Source: Candidatus Gastranaerophilales bacterium (GTDB lineage: Bacteria > Cyanobacteriota > Vampirovibrionia > Gastranaerophilales > Gastranaerophilaceae). From it: 37,941 nt of DNA. Made by a program: the position numbers and the translations under genes. This document shows positions 24,281-32,682 of the stretch, in pieces; the stretch's first letter is position 1, and every line of letters begins with the position of its first letter. The notes below the pieces were generated by a model, which was given only the letters and a program-made list of their open reading frames with translations, searched no databases and had not been told where the DNA came from. The stretch lies in NCBI GenBank assembly GCA_944325535.1, contig CALVAL010000014.1:1-37941 (forward strand), written 5' to 3'.

Positions 24281-25999
24281 CTATCCTCCGAAAGTTTTGA
24301 ATGATTTTTCAATATTATCTTTAACTACTTTAGATACAGCATCTATTTCAGTTGCAAGTGCATTCTGTTCTGTATCAAGTTGTTTCAGTCTTAATTCTAG
24401 CTGTTGATCTTCTTGTTGTATTAAAGAAGTCTTAGCATTGATATCTTGAACCATTTTATCGTATTGAGCACTTTCATAGTAATACTCATTCATTGCATCT
24501 TTATATGCATTATCGTCAGTTACTGTTTCCATATTCAAAGTATACTTGATTGTATCATTTTCGAATCTTACAGATGTAAATCTTCCATTACCATCAGTTT
24601 CTAATAAAGCTTTTTCAGTTTCTTCTATTTTTGTTGATACATAGGTAGCATTGTAGTAAGGTAGTTTTGTTTGTCCATCAATATGATTATTGCCTGTTCC
24701 GCTTTGATATGAATTATTTAAATCTTCATATGTTGTATAGTATGTAACACCATTAAGCTGGAATGAGTAGACACCCCCTAAATAGTTGCCATCAGCATTA
24801 AAACAGTCACTTATTGATGCATCTATTCCTTGAGCTTCCATATCTTTTACAACTTGTTTTAATTCTGCTTTTTGATCGTCTGTTAAATCAACTAACAATG
24901 TTAATTCACTATTACCAATGTAAGTTGGTCTTTCTAAGCTGTTATAAGCTGTCTCTGCGGCTTCATAAGCTTGAAGAGCTGTAAATTCTGCGGCTTGTAA
25001 TGCAGCAAGTTCTGCATTATATTTTGCAGAAATGTTATCAATAGATTTATCACCAGTTGTATTATAGACTGGTAGAATTGTTTTGGTTCCCCCTGAGGTG
25101 CCATTATATAAAGCTTTTAAGTCGTCTTTAAATGCTATAGTACCATCAGCTGAATTATAATAGACACTTCCGTAATCTTTTGCTACATCTTCAGAAAGAG
25201 CACCTTGCTCTATCAGTTTATCAATAGCAGCCTTTGCAATTGCCTTATCAGCATCACTAAGCTGATTATATCCAGTATAATATGATGCATTTTCAAATGC
25301 TGCAATTAGTTCGGTTGATTCCCCGCCAAATGGGGTATTATTTCCATCAGTTGAATAATATTTTCCGTCGTTACCTAAATAATATTCTGTACCGTCTTCA
25401 GTTTTGTATACAGAATAACCGCTATAAGTTTTTTGAGTACTATCAGCAGTTTTTACAATATAAGTGTTTAGATTTGAATTGTACTCGTAGCCATTAATTC
25501 CAGTATGAGAATCATTATCTACATAATTACTCAAAGTAGCTAATTCTTTTTTCTTAGCTTCAGTTGCAGCTTTAGCTTCTTCATAGTCGGCTTTAGTTTT
25601 TGTCATTAATCTCATAGCTGTTTCAATTTGGTCAACAGTTGCTGCAGCACCTGTTGAGAACTGAACTTGAGGGTCATTTTTTTGTTTTTGCGACCCTGTA
25701 TAGACATCTGCATAATAATGATGTGTAACAACATAGTTATAATCAGGATCATTAGCTAGTTGTTGCCAGCTATCGATAGTGTAATCATTTGCTCCATCAG
25801 AGAATGAATACTGTTGTTTTGTATAATCCTGAGTACTAGGAGGGACTGGCACGCTAAGACCAAGCATTTGATTAAAAAGATTAGCTGTCTGATTAGATAA
25901 TACAGTACGAGCTTGGTTAATTTGTTGTCCTTCATATTCGCAGTTTGATTTTCTTGCTACAAGTGCCAAGTATCTGGCTTGTGATGCTGCCATACCCAT
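24281..25999 (-). CDS. Large split-end helical protein (MGxxAS family), axial-protein-like layout
   Basis: 572 residues. The N-terminal helix (MGMAASQARYLALVARKSNC, then EYEGQQINQARTVLSNQ) and the C-terminal helices (QLELRLKQLDTEQNALATEI, then VSKVVKDNIEKSFKTFGG) bracket a long middle. The middle has a coiled-coil stretch (TKADYEEAKAATEAKKKELA), Tyr/Asp/Gly-rich beta parts and a second helical segment. Both ends also occur, without the middle, in the 110-residue protein of the same cluster. Helical ends joined by a variable insert is the layout of flagellar and type III secretion axial proteins, but no sequence match to those is evident and there is no Sec signal. GGAG lies nine bases before the ATG. 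It is the first gene of a five-gene minus-strand run. Two cysteines only. Confidence 0.78.
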   Translation of the reverse strand: MGMAASQARYLALVARKSNCEYEGQQINQARTVLSNQTANLFNQMLGLSVPVPPSTQDYTKQQYSFSDGANDYTIDSWQQLANDPDYNYVVTHHYYADVYTGSQKQKNDPQVQFSTGAAATVDQIETAMRLMTKTKADYEEAKAATEAKKKELATLSNYVDNDSHTGINGYEYNSNLNTYIVKTADSTQKTYSGYSVYKTEDGTEYYLGNDGKYYSTDGNNTPFGGESTELIAAFENASYYTGYNQLSDADKAIAKAAIDKLIEQGALSEDVAKDYGSVYYNSADGTIAFKDDLKALYNGTSGGTKTILPVYNTTGDKSIDNISAKYNAELAALQAAEFTALQAYEAAETAYNSLERPTYIGNSELTLLVDLTDDQKAELKQVVKDMEAQGIDASISDCFNADGNYLGGVYSFQLNGVTYYTTYEDLNNSYQSGTGNNHIDGQTKLPYYNATYVSTKIEETEKALLETDGNGRFTSVRFENDTIKYTLNMETVTDDNAYKDAMNEYYYESAQYDKMVQDINAKTSLIQQEDQQLELRLKQLDTEQNALATEIDAVSKVVKDNIEKSFKTFGG

Positions 26000-26189
26000 A
26001 TATAGAGTCTCCTATTTGTTGATTCTGATAATGTCTATATGATTGTTTTAATGGGATATTACTAAAAGTCAATCATTATAATAGTATTATATATTATATT
26101 TACATAATTTAATAAATATTAAATGTGAAAATCCTACATAAGTAGGAGTAAAATATAAAAAATCGTATAAATAGTTTATCTGTAAATTA

Positions 26190-26198
26190 TGTTATAAT
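26190..26198 (+). promoter_or_regulatory. Extended -10 promoter of the porin gene (leaderless type)
   Basis: TGTTATAAT (26190-26198) followed by exactly six bases and the ATG at 26205. There is no convincing -35 match, as often with extended -10 promoters. Confidence 0.65.
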
Positions 26199-26204
26199 AT
26201 TCCA

Positions 26205-27362
26205 ATGAAAAAGTTTATTCTTATTCTTTTTTCAATATCTTTTTTTTCTAATTCTTGCTTTGCAATTGAAGAGGTTTTGCTTGAAATTGATGATAATATT
26301 TCTCCATCATCTTCTATAAACAAAGTTTTTGAAGAGGATGATGAATATACTTTGTGGGAAAAGATACAGGATATAAAAGCAAAAGAAGTAAAAAATACTG
26401 ATAGTTCTGCATATCTTTTAGATGGGATTTTAACAAAACATTTTGAAGCTGGACCTATAGAGACAATGCATTTCTTTGGGTATTATAGAGCGGCTGCTGA
26501 TATGAATATCTCAGAGGATGGTAATACTATTTATGATTTTAATGCAATACAAGCAGGTATAAATGGTAAATTTAGAGGCGGGCAAAGTTTCTATGAAGCT
26601 CGTTTTCGCTTTGATCCAGTAGATGGGTATTCATTTTTACAAACATTGCCTATCGATATTTATGTCGCAAATGCTTCAATTCCTCATCATACAATAATTT
26701 TAGGTAATACAAGAACTCCTACAGGATATGAGGGTTCAAAATCTGATACGATTATTCCTCTTGTAGCAAGAGCACAAATATCAAGAAATTTTGGTAATAC
26801 TAGAAAAGTAGGGCTAAAAATAAAAGGAAATTATGATTTAGTAGATTATGATATTGGAGGGTATAGCTCTGATACATATTTTAGAAGCTTTTTCCCTGGA
26901 GCAGAATTTGCAGGTTGGGTAAACTTTAAGCCACTTGGAAAAACAAATGGGAAGTATGGAAAAATAAATCTAGGAGGAGGAATAACAGCAGGAAATAATG
27001 ATACTGATTATTTCGTTTCTGGTTTATATGCAGGGTACGAGTACAAAAATTTCATGGCTAATTTTGAATATGCAGTTGCCGATGGTTATAATGGTGCCTA
27101 TACGCTATCTACGAATAAAGCAGAAGGTTTTTATTCAACTATTGGATATAAAATAACTCCGAGATTGCAAATACTAGGTCGATATGATCACTTTGTCCCC
27201 AATAAAGATTTTTATGATGATATAAGAAGAGAATATACACTAGGGCTGAATTATTTTATAAAAGGACAAGCTCTAAAGATAATGTTAAATTATGTTTTTT
27301 GCCAAAATGATGTTCTAGAAGATTCTCATAGAATCATTTTAGGAACACAATTAATTCTTTAG
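26205..27362 (+). CDS. Outer-membrane beta-barrel porin-like protein
   Basis: 385 residues. Signal peptide MKKFILILFSISFFSNSCFA, then an acidic linker to about residue 75. From FGYYRAAADMNIS on, alternating hydrophobic strands run to the C-terminus, for example FYEARFRFDPVDGYSFLQTL, YVSGLYAGYEY-type strands and LQILGRYDHF. It ends in RIILGTQLIL, a barrel-closing strand, although the last residue is Leu rather than Phe. Motifs such as SRNFGNTRKVGLKIKGNYD and GRYDHFVPNKDF resemble phosphate-selective porin (OprO/P)-type barrels; the substrate is not predictable. It is preceded by a leaderless promoter. The 3' end overlaps a convergent gene by four bases. Confidence 0.85.
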   Translation: MKKFILILFSISFFSNSCFAIEEVLLEIDDNISPSSSINKVFEEDDEYTLWEKIQDIKAKEVKNTDSSAYLLDGILTKHFEAGPIETMHFFGYYRAAADMNISEDGNTIYDFNAIQAGINGKFRGGQSFYEARFRFDPVDGYSFLQTLPIDIYVANASIPHHTIILGNTRTPTGYEGSKSDTIIPLVARAQISRNFGNTRKVGLKIKGNYDLVDYDIGGYSSDTYFRSFFPGAEFAGWVNFKPLGKTNGKYGKINLGGGITAGNNDTDYFVSGLYAGYEYKNFMANFEYAVADGYNGAYTLSTNKAEGFYSTIGYKITPRLQILGRYDHFVPNKDFYDDIRREYTLGLNYFIKGQALKIMLNYVFCQNDVLEDSHRIILGTQLIL

Positions 27363-28195
27363 GCAATTACGGGTACAAAAATAGCATCAGGCTTTTTATA
27401 AAGGTTTTGTGTTATTCCATCTGAAACTGCCCTTTTATCTCCAGTCGTAATTTCAGTATGACCATAAGATTTATTGTAGTTTTGAGACCCTTTTCCATAA
27501 ACCAATATACATCCGGCTGGAAGATTATCAACATTATATTCGGAAGGAGAAATTTCTTTAAAATTTTTATTTTTTCTAAGAATACCAGCTAATTCATATG
27601 CATGACCAGATTCATACTCCCCAAGTCCTGCATCTCTAATAGCGGCTTTTACGTATGTTGCACAATAGCCTGTAAAACTATTTTGTTCTTTAGTTTTAGA
27701 CGTAACTGTTTTTGAATTACGATCTATTATATATTTACTATTGTTGAGTGCTATATCCGCAAGCTTTTTCCCTAATTTTGCAGAATAACCAGGTATATCT
27801 GTATTCTTTTCCGGTTTAGTTGTTACTTTTGAAGTACTAGCTGTTTTTGTGAAGGTATCACCCCAGTTTACATTTGGAGTTTGGAAATTTTGATTCCAGC
27901 TATATTGCTGGCTAGAAAAGTTGTTCCATGAATTTGAAGAATTAGTTTGTTTCCAAATATCTGTAGGAAAAATACTGTTAAAGTTAAAATTAAATTGTGG
28001 AAATGAATATGGATTTTGTTGAAAGGAACTATTAAATGGGGATATAGGAGTGTTAAAGAAATTAAAGCTTGAAAACATAGGCATGTTAAAGCCCATAAAC
28101 GGATTGAAGCTGCTATTGAATATCTGCGGGGCAGAAAATAGATTTGCTCCTAGGTATGATGTATTAAAATTCAGAAAATGATTAAATATGGCCAT
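27359..28195 (-). CDS. CHAP/NlpC-like cysteine peptidase with Phe/Asn-rich N-terminus
   Basis: 278 residues. Residues 1-105 are a low-complexity Phe/Asn/Ser/Pro/Gln stretch (FNSSFNPFMGFNMPMFSSFN and similar), without a signal peptide. The C-terminal half (about 140-278) has FTGYCATYVKAAIRDAGLGE, with Cys in the position of the CHAP/NlpC-P60 nucleophile, GCILVYGKG, and YGHTEITTGDKRAVSD with the catalytic His. Such enzymes cut peptidoglycan peptide or amide bonds. No immunity gene or phage gene is nearby, so a cell-wall remodelling or secreted role is more likely than a lysin. The N-terminus resembles a prion-like or spidroin-like linker. Translation start support is modest (AAGGATATTACT). Confidence 0.75.
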   Translation of the reverse strand: MAIFNHFLNFNTSYLGANLFSAPQIFNSSFNPFMGFNMPMFSSFNFFNTPISPFNSSFQQNPYSFPQFNFNFNSIFPTDIWKQTNSSNSWNNFSSQQYSWNQNFQTPNVNWGDTFTKTASTSKVTTKPEKNTDIPGYSAKLGKKLADIALNNSKYIIDRNSKTVTSKTKEQNSFTGYCATYVKAAIRDAGLGEYESGHAYELAGILRKNKNFKEISPSEYNVDNLPAGCILVYGKGSQNYNKSYGHTEITTGDKRAVSDGITQNLYKKPDAIFVPVIA

Positions 28196-28353
28196 AGTAA
28201 TATCCTTAAATATATAAAGTATATATTTTCTAAATAATTGCTTTTTTGTTACAATTTTTAACTTTTGAGCTTTAAAATTAATACATTTAATAAAGGATTT
28301 GCAAATTTTTTAAACATTATATTATAGTAGTGTATATAAAAAGGAGAGATGTA

Positions 28354-28755
28354 ATGAAGAGAATGTTTTTTACTTTGGGATTGGTAATAGCTATCCAAGG
28401 TTGCGTCCTTGCTGATGGTAATGCTTTTACTCCACTAGACTTTAATGATACTTCATATGGTAATACTACAGCTGCACCAGCTGTAACTTCTAAGGCAACA
28501 AAAGCTGCTTCTTCTGCTGAAGGAGATGCTGTAGGGAATGGAAATATTCAAAATGCAATTTTACAACTAGACAATGCTCAAGTAGATATTCGTAATGATT
28601 TATTAAATTGCAAAACAAAATATGCAGATGTAGATGCACAGTACAAACTAATAAAAACTGAAAGACAAGCTTTAAAGAAACAAGTAAGTAATATTGAAAA
28701 AAGAATAAAAGAGATAGAGAAAGCAAAAGAAAAAATAAGAAAAAATATGTTATAA
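28354..28755 (+). CDS. Small exported coiled-coil protein, possible lipoprotein
   Basis: 133 residues from the ATG eight bases after AAGGAGAG. Signal sequence MKRMFFTLGLVIAIQGCVLA. The IQGC could serve as a lipobox, or signal peptidase I could cut after VLA. The mature N-terminus is Thr/Ala-rich, and the C-terminal half is a coiled coil (NAILQLDNAQVDIRNDLLNC, then LKKQVSNIEKRIKEIEKAKE). Probably a periplasmic or envelope-tethered spacer. It shares a terminator with the convergent gene. Confidence 0.75.
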   Translation: MKRMFFTLGLVIAIQGCVLADGNAFTPLDFNDTSYGNTTAAPAVTSKATKAASSAEGDAVGNGNIQNAILQLDNAQVDIRNDLLNCKTKYADVDAQYKLIKTERQALKKQVSNIEKRIKEIEKAKEKIRKNML

Positions 28756-28785
28756 AAAGAAGCTCCTTTATGGAGCTTCTTTTTA
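28755..28785. terminator. Bidirectional terminator
   Basis: AAAAGAAGCTCC (28755-28766), loop TTTAT, GGAGCTTCTTTT (28772-28783): twelve pairs with A/T runs on both sides, placed between two convergent genes and overlapping the stop codon of each. Confidence 0.85.
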
Positions 28786-29103
28786 TTGTTTAGGTTGTTG
28801 AAATAGTGGTGTGCTACGGTTTTGCATACAAACGCCAAATTGACAGCTGGAATTGTAGCTATAATCTGTTGCAGAAGGATTGAAGCCTTTCATTTGTTCT
28901 GCAATATCACCTCTATTAATAGGTCTTAGCCGAGCTTCAGGAGAGTCTGCAAATTCACTTATACCACTTTTAGGTGCATATATAGGTGTAACTTGTTCTC
29001 TAAATCCCGGTAGTGAGCATACGGTATTTCCATTTTCAATAGGGCAAGTAGCAAAGCAAGGTATGACGATTAGAAGAGCAGCTATTGTGATGAATATTTT
29101 CAT
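28783..29103 (-). CDS. Small exported unknown protein
   Basis: 106 residues. Signal peptide MKIFITIAALLIVIPCFA. The mature part has four cysteines (TCPIENGNTVCSLPGF and SSCQFGVCMQN), which may form disulfides, and acidic and Pro/Asn-rich stretches. AAGGAG lies seven bases before the ATG. No family is recognised. It converges with the coiled-coil protein gene. Confidence 0.7.
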   Translation of the reverse strand: MKIFITIAALLIVIPCFATCPIENGNTVCSLPGFREQVTPIYAPKSGISEFADSPEARLRPINRGDIAEQMKGFNPSATDYSYNSSCQFGVCMQNRSTPLFQQPKQ

Positions 29104-29259
29104 ATAAATCTCCTTTTTTATTTTATTTTATTATTTTTTTTTAGCTTATCATTGCTCAGTAGTGCTAGGTCTAAAGTATTATGTGATTCATTTCAACTTT
29201 TTGAAGGATGTTTGCAAAAAAATAATAGTGTTAGTATATTATAAAAAGGGGATTTAATA

Positions 29260-30456
29260 GTGTACGCATATCAACGTCAAAAAATAGAACCAAGAAAGTT
29301 ACATGTTGTTCAAGATAAGAACGGAAAGCAATTAAATTTTAATAGGACTAGACCTGTAAAGAGAAAACCTTCTGTACTAGAAAATATTAAAACTTTTATT
29401 ATTGTGAGCTTTTTAGCAGGTTTAGCATTTTTAATAGTTCCAACTTCATATAATCGTTTAATTAAACAAGTTTTTTATCCTGATAATATAAAAGTTAATG
29501 TTGGAGAAATGGATAATTTAATAAATTCTCAAAATTTAAAACCAGTAGCAGCTGATATGTATTCTATTGCGAATCCTATTACTAATTATTTGAGTAATGA
29601 TTTGTACAAGAATAGATTGTTGCTAACTCCTACAATTCAGAAAACTCATAGTGAAGTGACTACAATGTATCATACAAGTGAGATTGCTAATCTAAAATCT
29701 CAATTGCAAAGTTTAATGTCTCAATATCCCACAATAAAACCTTCAATTTATGTTTGGGAGTATGAAAATGGCAAATATATTGATATTAATGCTGATGAGT
29801 TGTATTCAGCTGCTAGTATAATAAAACTTCCTGTTCTTGTAAGATTATTTAAATCTATAGAAGCTGGTCAAATGACAATTTATGATGAGATGTTGCTTAC
29901 GGATTATTATCAATCTTCTGGTTCTGGAGATTTGCAGTATGCGCAAACAGGAAGAAAATATTCTCTAGATCAGCTTGCAAAAACTATGATTCAAGATTCG
30001 GACAATACTGCTACAAATATGTTAATGGCAAAGATGGGTGGTATGGATGATGTTAATATTGGGCTAAGAGACTGGGGTATTTCAAAGACTTATGTGAGGA
30101 CTTGGCTTCCTGATTTGAAAGGTACCAATAAAACTACTGCAAAAGATATCGCAAAAATCTTATACAATCTGGATAATCCAGGATTTTTAAATATAAATTC
30201 AAGAGAGTACATTGTAGATTATTTAAGTCATGTTAAAAATAACAGACTTATAGCAGCAGGACTAGGTGAAGGTGCTTTATTTATGCATAAAACTGGTGAT
30301 ATTGGTACGATGTTAGGTGATGCTGGAATTGTATTTGCACCAAATGGTAAGAAATATATCGTTGTAATACTCGCGAATCGTCCTTATAATTCACCTTTAG
30401 GAAAAGATTTTATAGTAAAAGCTTCAAGTCTCATATATAAGTCAATCGTTGGATAA
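29260..30456 (+). CDS. Membrane-anchored serine hydrolase of the class A beta-lactamase fold
   Basis: 398 residues, starting at GTG (GGGG nine bases upstream; no better ATG). A basic N-tail precedes one transmembrane helix (about 43-62, FIIVSFLAGLAFLIVPT), then a helical spacer to about 155. The hydrolase domain has SxxK as Ser186-Ile-Ile-Lys189 (YSAASIIKLP), SDN at 247-249 (DSDNTATN) and KTG at 344-346 (MHKTGDIG). The omega-loop glutamate (Glu166 of class A enzymes) is not evident: the matching stretch reads VRTWLPDLKG. That favours a DD-peptidase or esterase-like activity, or a weak lactamase. It faces the periplasm, and a strong terminator follows. Confidence 0.88.
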   Translation: MYAYQRQKIEPRKLHVVQDKNGKQLNFNRTRPVKRKPSVLENIKTFIIVSFLAGLAFLIVPTSYNRLIKQVFYPDNIKVNVGEMDNLINSQNLKPVAADMYSIANPITNYLSNDLYKNRLLLTPTIQKTHSEVTTMYHTSEIANLKSQLQSLMSQYPTIKPSIYVWEYENGKYIDINADELYSAASIIKLPVLVRLFKSIEAGQMTIYDEMLLTDYYQSSGSGDLQYAQTGRKYSLDQLAKTMIQDSDNTATNMLMAKMGGMDDVNIGLRDWGISKTYVRTWLPDLKGTNKTTAKDIAKILYNLDNPGFLNINSREYIVDYLSHVKNNRLIAAGLGEGALFMHKTGDIGTMLGDAGIVFAPNGKKYIVVILANRPYNSPLGKDFIVKASSLIYKSIVG

Positions 30457-30484
30457 ATATGTTAATATTTGTAAAATTTTTAAT

Positions 30485-30518
30485 AATATTTGCGTTTTTT
30501 TCGCAAATATTTTTTTTA
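30485..30518 (+). terminator. Intrinsic terminator after the serine hydrolase gene
   Basis: AATATTTGCG (30485-30494), T-rich loop, CGCAAATATT (30502-30511), then seven T. Confidence 0.85.
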
Positions 30519-30530
30519 TGATTTTTATTA

Positions 30531-30539
30531 TGTTATAAT
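30531..30539 (+). promoter_or_regulatory. Extended -10 promoter of the first TPS adhesin
   Basis: TGTTATAAT (30531-30539). The start near 30546 gives a leader of about 23 bases with AAGGG before the ATG at 30569. Confidence 0.6.
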
Positions 30540-30568
30540 GGATGGACTGAAAGTGAAGGGTGTATTGT

Positions 30569-32542
30569 ATGAAAAAAAATAATAAGAAAATTTTATCAGC
30601 ACTAGTTTTTGCATTATTTATGTCTATGCAAGTTTCTATAGCTTCTATTGATACCGGGCTAGGTAATGGTCTTGGTGGTGCTGTAATAGACAATGCTCAG
30701 GGCGGATTTGTCGGAGTTAATAAAGGTGATGGTTCTGCAGATTTGAATTTTAATGGAGATTCTGTTGTAAACTGGGGGTCTTTAAATGTTAATAAAGGCG
30801 AAAATCTTAATTTTAACGCAGTAGATGGTGCAAATAATTTAACAATTTTAAATACAGTAAATAATGGCATGTCTACTATTTATGGTCAAATAAGTGCAAA
30901 CAGCGGAATCGGTAAACTTATTATATCTAATCCAAACGGTATGTTATTTGATGGTTCAACATTTACAACTGCTGGAGATTTGATGTTAACAACTCAAGAT
31001 ATGTCAGGGCTTGGGGTTAATGATTTATCGCAAGCAAAATTTACTAAAATTTATGATAATTCTGGTAATCTTGTTGGTATTAATATTCAAAACGGAGCGT
31101 TATTTAATATTGGTGGTGAATATAGTATATTAGCTCCATCAATCAATGCAGCTAATTCAACTATAAAATCAAATTCTCTAAAGCTAGTTACAGCTAATGG
31201 ACAAGATTATCTTTCATTGGGTGCTGCAGCTCCAAAAGACAAGCCTGCAGTAAGACTAGAAGCTATGAATATAGATGGAGATGTCTATATCGTATCTGGG
31301 CCTGGCGCTGTTAGTGTAGTTAATGGTGGAAAAATTGACGGTAATTTGGATATAAAGGCTGAAGATAGTGTTGGTTTGAATTATACTTCAAATGGCAATA
31401 AACTTGTTGTAACAGGTGATGTTGATGTTGTCGGAAATGGTAACTGTATGTTTTTAAGAGATGCAGAGGTCGGTGGTGATCTTTCAATGATAAATGGCGG
31501 TGGCTTTGTAGATGTTGGAGATATTTCTGTAACTGGTAATGCAATTCTAAAAACTACAAATGTTGAAACTGGTGCTTATAAACACTTTATCCACGTTATA
31601 GGTGATACTTTTATCGGCGGAAACTTAACTATAGATTCAGAGAATAATATTCATATAGGTGGTTATGATTATGATGCAAAAAAATTAGCAGATGGAAGCT
31701 TGACTGTAGGTGGGGCGATTGATGCTTACGCAAATAATGGTTCTATAGCAGTAACAATTGATACAACTGCAGATTCAATAAAATTAAAGTCAGAAAATTT
31801 GAATATTATTACAGATGGCAAAGCTTTAATGACAGCAAATAATTATGACTTCAGTGCAAAAGGATATATTGGAGGCCTTAAAACTACTGAAAATTCTACT
31901 GTAGATGAACAAATTATATGTACTATGGAAGGTTATAAATTATTAAATAATCCAAGCAGTCATACAAATATGAATATTGCTGGTGGAGAAATTACTAATC
32001 TTTCAACAGATGCATATGCTTATATAGAATCAGCTGGAGATTTAAAATTAACTGGAGCTAATGCCAATAAAGTATATCTAACAGCACCAGATAAAACAAT
32101 AGAAATTACAGGAAGTGGTGTTCATGCAGATACAATTACAGTTGGTAATAAGACTGATAAGTTAAAAGTTGATTTTCCATCAAGAGATTATACTTTAAAA
32201 TATACAAATATACGTGACGCAAAAGAAGTAACTATAAATGGAAACGATGAAATTACATATGAATTAACAAATGGTGAAAATGGTTATAATATTAATGATA
32301 ATCGCCAAGAGGATACAACATATTTATATGGACCAGACATAGAAGATCCTGAAACTCCAATAGATCCTAATGAAAATGCAAAAGTTCTTAGAAGCTATGA
32401 AAAACAGACCGTCAATATGTCTCAAGTCTATACTCCAGTAGCTTATGCAGCAGATTTAGACGATGATAAAATCGATAGAGGTGTTCGTAAGAACGTAGAT
32501 GGCTCAGTAACTGTTGTAAGAGCTTTTCCAATGGTAAATTAG
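30569..32542 (+). CDS. TPS-domain (filamentous haemagglutinin-like) surface protein A
   Basis: 657 residues. The start is the ATG nine bases after AAGGG rather than the GTG just upstream. Signal peptide (MKKNNKKILSALVFALFMSM, cleavage near SIA). The TPS domain (about 30-200) has the signature NNGMSTIYGQISANSGIG and SNPNGMLFDG (the NPNG motif). A long beta-helix-like repeat region follows, with blocks such as NGGKIDGNLDIKAEDS. A Pro/Asp-rich linker (PDIEDPETPIDP) precedes a conserved C-terminal tail (MSQVYTPVAYAADLDDDKID, then VRKNVDGSVTVVRAFPM). TPS proteins are secreted through a TpsB partner, which is not in the window. Probably an adhesin. Confidence 0.9.
   Translation: MKKNNKKILSALVFALFMSMQVSIASIDTGLGNGLGGAVIDNAQGGFVGVNKGDGSADLNFNGDSVVNWGSLNVNKGENLNFNAVDGANNLTILNTVNNGMSTIYGQISANSGIGKLIISNPNGMLFDGSTFTTAGDLMLTTQDMSGLGVNDLSQAKFTKIYDNSGNLVGINIQNGALFNIGGEYSILAPSINAANSTIKSNSLKLVTANGQDYLSLGAAAPKDKPAVRLEAMNIDGDVYIVSGPGAVSVVNGGKIDGNLDIKAEDSVGLNYTSNGNKLVVTGDVDVVGNGNCMFLRDAEVGGDLSMINGGGFVDVGDISVTGNAILKTTNVETGAYKHFIHVIGDTFIGGNLTIDSENNIHIGGYDYDAKKLADGSLTVGGAIDAYANNGSIAVTIDTTADSIKLKSENLNIITDGKALMTANNYDFSAKGYIGGLKTTENSTVDEQIICTMEGYKLLNNPSSHTNMNIAGGEITNLSTDAYAYIESAGDLKLTGANANKVYLTAPDKTIEITGSGVHADTITVGNKTDKLKVDFPSRDYTLKYTNIRDAKEVTINGNDEITYELTNGENGYNINDNRQEDTTYLYGPDIEDPETPIDPNENAKVLRSYEKQTVNMSQVYTPVAYAADLDDDKIDRGVRKNVDGSVTVVRAFPMVN
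31658..31917 (+). repeat. 260-bp near-identical block, copy in TPS gene A
   Basis: Matches 33763-34022 with a single mismatch (C31876 vs T33981). Bases just outside the block differ at many positions, so the identity is confined. Confidence 0.9.
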
Positions 32543-32560
32543 AAATTTAAAAGAATATGA

Positions 32561-32596
32561 AAAAAAGTGAAATCATACAAGATTTCACTTTTTTTT
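32561..32596 (+). terminator. Intrinsic terminator between the two TPS genes
   Basis: AAAAAAGTGAAATC, loop ATACAA, GATTTCACTTTTTT: 14 pairs with a T-run. Confidence 0.9.
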
Positions 32597-32682
32597 ATTG
32601 TAAATATCTGTAACAAAAAGGCAATTTTTTAAAATATAAATACTTTATATATAAAAGAATAAAAAAAGAGGAGTATTATATT

